Source of the DNA: JBBSJT01 sp041691015
Lineage (GTDB): Bacteria; Chlamydiota; Chlamydiia; Chlamydiales; Parachlamydiaceae
Assembly (NCBI GenBank): GCA_041691015.1
Contig: JBEPVN010000101.1
Coordinates: 1-6,905, forward strand
DNA length: 6,905 nucleotides
Reading direction: 5' to 3'
A program made the position numbers and the translations under genes. Each line of letters begins with the position of its first letter. The first letter of the stretch is position 1. Shown here piece by piece: positions 5,985 through 6,905 of the stretch. Under the pieces are notes generated by a model. It did not search any database, was not told the DNA's origin, and worked only from the letters and a program-made list of their open reading frames with translations.

Positions 5985-6659
5985 ATGCGTTGGATACATC
6001 AATTTAAACTTTTCTTATTTGATTTTGACGGTCTTTTAGTCAATACAGAAGAACTTCATTTTTTGGCTTATAAAATGATGTGTGATAATCGAGGATTTAA
6101 CCTCGATTGGGATTTTAAGAGATACTGCAAGTCTGCTCATTATAGCGCAGATATTTTGGGAAGAGAGCTTTATGAAAAGTTTCCCGGATTGTATGAACTC
6201 GAGCCTTCCTGGGATGTTCTTTATGCTGAAAAAAAAGAAATCATTGTAAGACTGCTTCAAGAGGGGCTAGCAGAGCTTATGCCGGGAGCTGAAAAATTAC
6301 TTTTTGCTCTGAACGAATCAAAAATCAACAGAGTGGTTGTTACCCATTCACCAATTGAATTAATAGAGGCCGTCCGTCAGAATCATCCCATTTTAAACAC
6401 GATTCCTCACTGGATTACAAGACATGATTATCAACATCCAAAACCAAATTCAGAATGCTATTTAAAAGCAATTTCACTTTATGGTCAAGATGGGGATGCT
6501 ATCATAGGTTTTGAAGATACTCCAAGGGGTCTTAAAGCTTTACTTGGAACACGTGCAGTACCGGTATTGATCTGTACGGCAGATTACCCGGAAATTCCTT
6601 ATTTTAAGGAACAAGGCGTCCGGCACTTTGCCTCCTTTGAAGATATCCAAGAGATCTGA
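5985..6659 (+). CDS. HAD-superfamily phosphatase, beta-phosphoglucomutase-like subfamily
   Basis: This 224-residue cytoplasmic protein is a phosphotransferase or phosphatase acting on a small phosphorylated metabolite, using an aspartyl-phosphate intermediate and Mg2+. All four HAD motifs are present: I, FDFDGLLVNTE (12-22, nucleophile D13 and acid/base D15); II, VVVTHS (117-122, T120); III, K153 in HPKPNSECY; IV, GFEDTPRG (175-182, E177 and D178). A helical cap (about residues 23-95) sits between motifs I and II, as in beta-PGM-type enzymes. Asn20 replaces the common Asp in the DxDGxLxDT variant, a frequent change. ATG 5985 is chosen because the protein then begins a few residues before strand 1; an in-frame TTG at 5958 would add nine residues but has no ribosome site. 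The wording of the cap (AYKMMCDNRGFNLDWDF, ITRHDYQHPKP) recalls chlamydial orthologs. The substrate cannot be told. Confidence 0.92.
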   Translation: MRWIHQFKLFLFDFDGLLVNTEELHFLAYKMMCDNRGFNLDWDFKRYCKSAHYSADILGRELYEKFPGLYELEPSWDVLYAEKKEIIVRLLQEGLAELMPGAEKLLFALNESKINRVVVTHSPIELIEAVRQNHPILNTIPHWITRHDYQHPKPNSECYLKAISLYGQDGDAIIGFEDTPRGLKALLGTRAVPVLICTADYPEIPYFKEQGVRHFASFEDIQEI

Positions 6660-6700
6660 AGTAGTTAGCAAATTTATTTTATGTCGCAGCTCTCGCATAC

Positions 6701-6720
6701 GCATGTGGCTACATGCTTTT
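6701..6720 (+). terminator. Weak candidate terminator after the HAD gene
   Basis: Stem GCATGT/ACATGC (6701-6706 with 6711-6716), loop GGCT, then TTTT. It lies 41 bases after the HAD stop codon. The stem is short and the T run modest. Confidence 0.4.
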
Positions 6721-6764
6721 ACCGCTTCTAAGGCAATAAATCCATAAAAAATGTCCGAACTATA

Positions 6765-6781
6765 GTGGCACTAAGTGCCAC
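6765..6781. repeat. Perfect short hairpin GTGGCAC-TAA-GTGCCAC
   Basis: A 7-bp perfect stem with a 3-base loop, 6 bp before the right inverted repeat. No T run follows on the plus strand, so it is not a plain terminator. It may belong to the repeat element or be a remnant next to it. The 128 bp between the HAD gene and the repeat hold nothing else I can support. Confidence 0.6.
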
Positions 6782-6787
6782 CTCAAG

Positions 6788-6842
6788 CTAGGGTGTTGTT
6801 TTTGAGTTGTTTTCCGCTTCGAAAAATCACATCAAATAATTA
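6788..6842. repeat. Right copy of the 55-bp inverted repeat
   Basis: Reverse complement of bases 1-55 with a single mismatch. Like the left copy, its inner end is a CTAG followed by GGTGTTG (reading outward). The inner flanks of the two copies differ completely beyond CTAG. The right edge of the window after the repeat (6843-6905) contains a C/T-biased stretch (6844-6870) with no supported gene. Confidence 0.93.
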
Positions 6843-6905
6843 AGTCCCTCTCTGTGGTCTCTGTCTCGACTTATGTGATTTTTTCTTTTTTGCATCTTTT
6901 TTATC

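Noticed and set aside
6660..6787. Minus-strand frame (ALEAVKACSHMRMRELR) as a transposase remnant
   Set aside because: Too short and not recognisably similar to any transposase.
6827..6905. Minus-strand open frame from the window edge ending at TGA in the right repeat (…DRDHREGLNYLM)
   Set aside because: Only about 26 codons, low complexity, cut by the window edge and overlapping a repeat; no basis to call a gene.

Overview
The window is AT-rich bacterial DNA. The best guess at a source is an amoeba-associated chlamydia (Parachlamydia/Protochlamydia-like). That guess rests on the style of the HAD phosphatase and on a TPR protein carrying a C-terminal toxin domain. Both are remembered resemblances, not searches, so the taxon is only a moderate-confidence inference. 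A 55-bp near-perfect inverted repeat lies at base 1 and again near the right end, enclosing about 6.8 kb. The sequence may therefore be a repeat-bounded mobile segment, or a contig that broke at repeats.

Left region (1-800): gene debris. On the minus strand there is a frameshifted 5' remnant of a type I restriction hsdR gene, cut off exactly where the inverted repeat begins. Just upstream of it is a fragment of a DJ-1/PfpI-type amidotransferase-like gene.

Middle region (800-3480, minus strand), in transcription order: a small ASCH-domain protein, then a 543-residue exported TPR protein whose C-terminus matches my memory of polymorphic toxin type 50 (Ntox50). Two tandem small paralogous genes follow, and their position and mutual similarity point to immunity proteins. 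The first abuts the toxin stop codon. This toxin-immunity cassette is the most interesting system here.

Right-centre region (3480-5110): a tRNA-Leu(CAA) with its own promoter and terminator, all on the minus strand. Upstream of it is a 402-residue protein with a strong promoter, a perfect Shine-Dalgarno and a terminator. Its motif blocks occur in the order seen in PARG-like macrodomains (TIGR02452 type), but the catalytic glutamates appear to be replaced.

Right region (5110-6905): an exported, probably lipid-anchored M15-peptidase-like protein that seems to have lost its metal ligands. It is divergent from a HAD phosphatase gene on the plus strand. About 130 bp with two hairpins follow, then the right inverted repeat and a short low-complexity edge.
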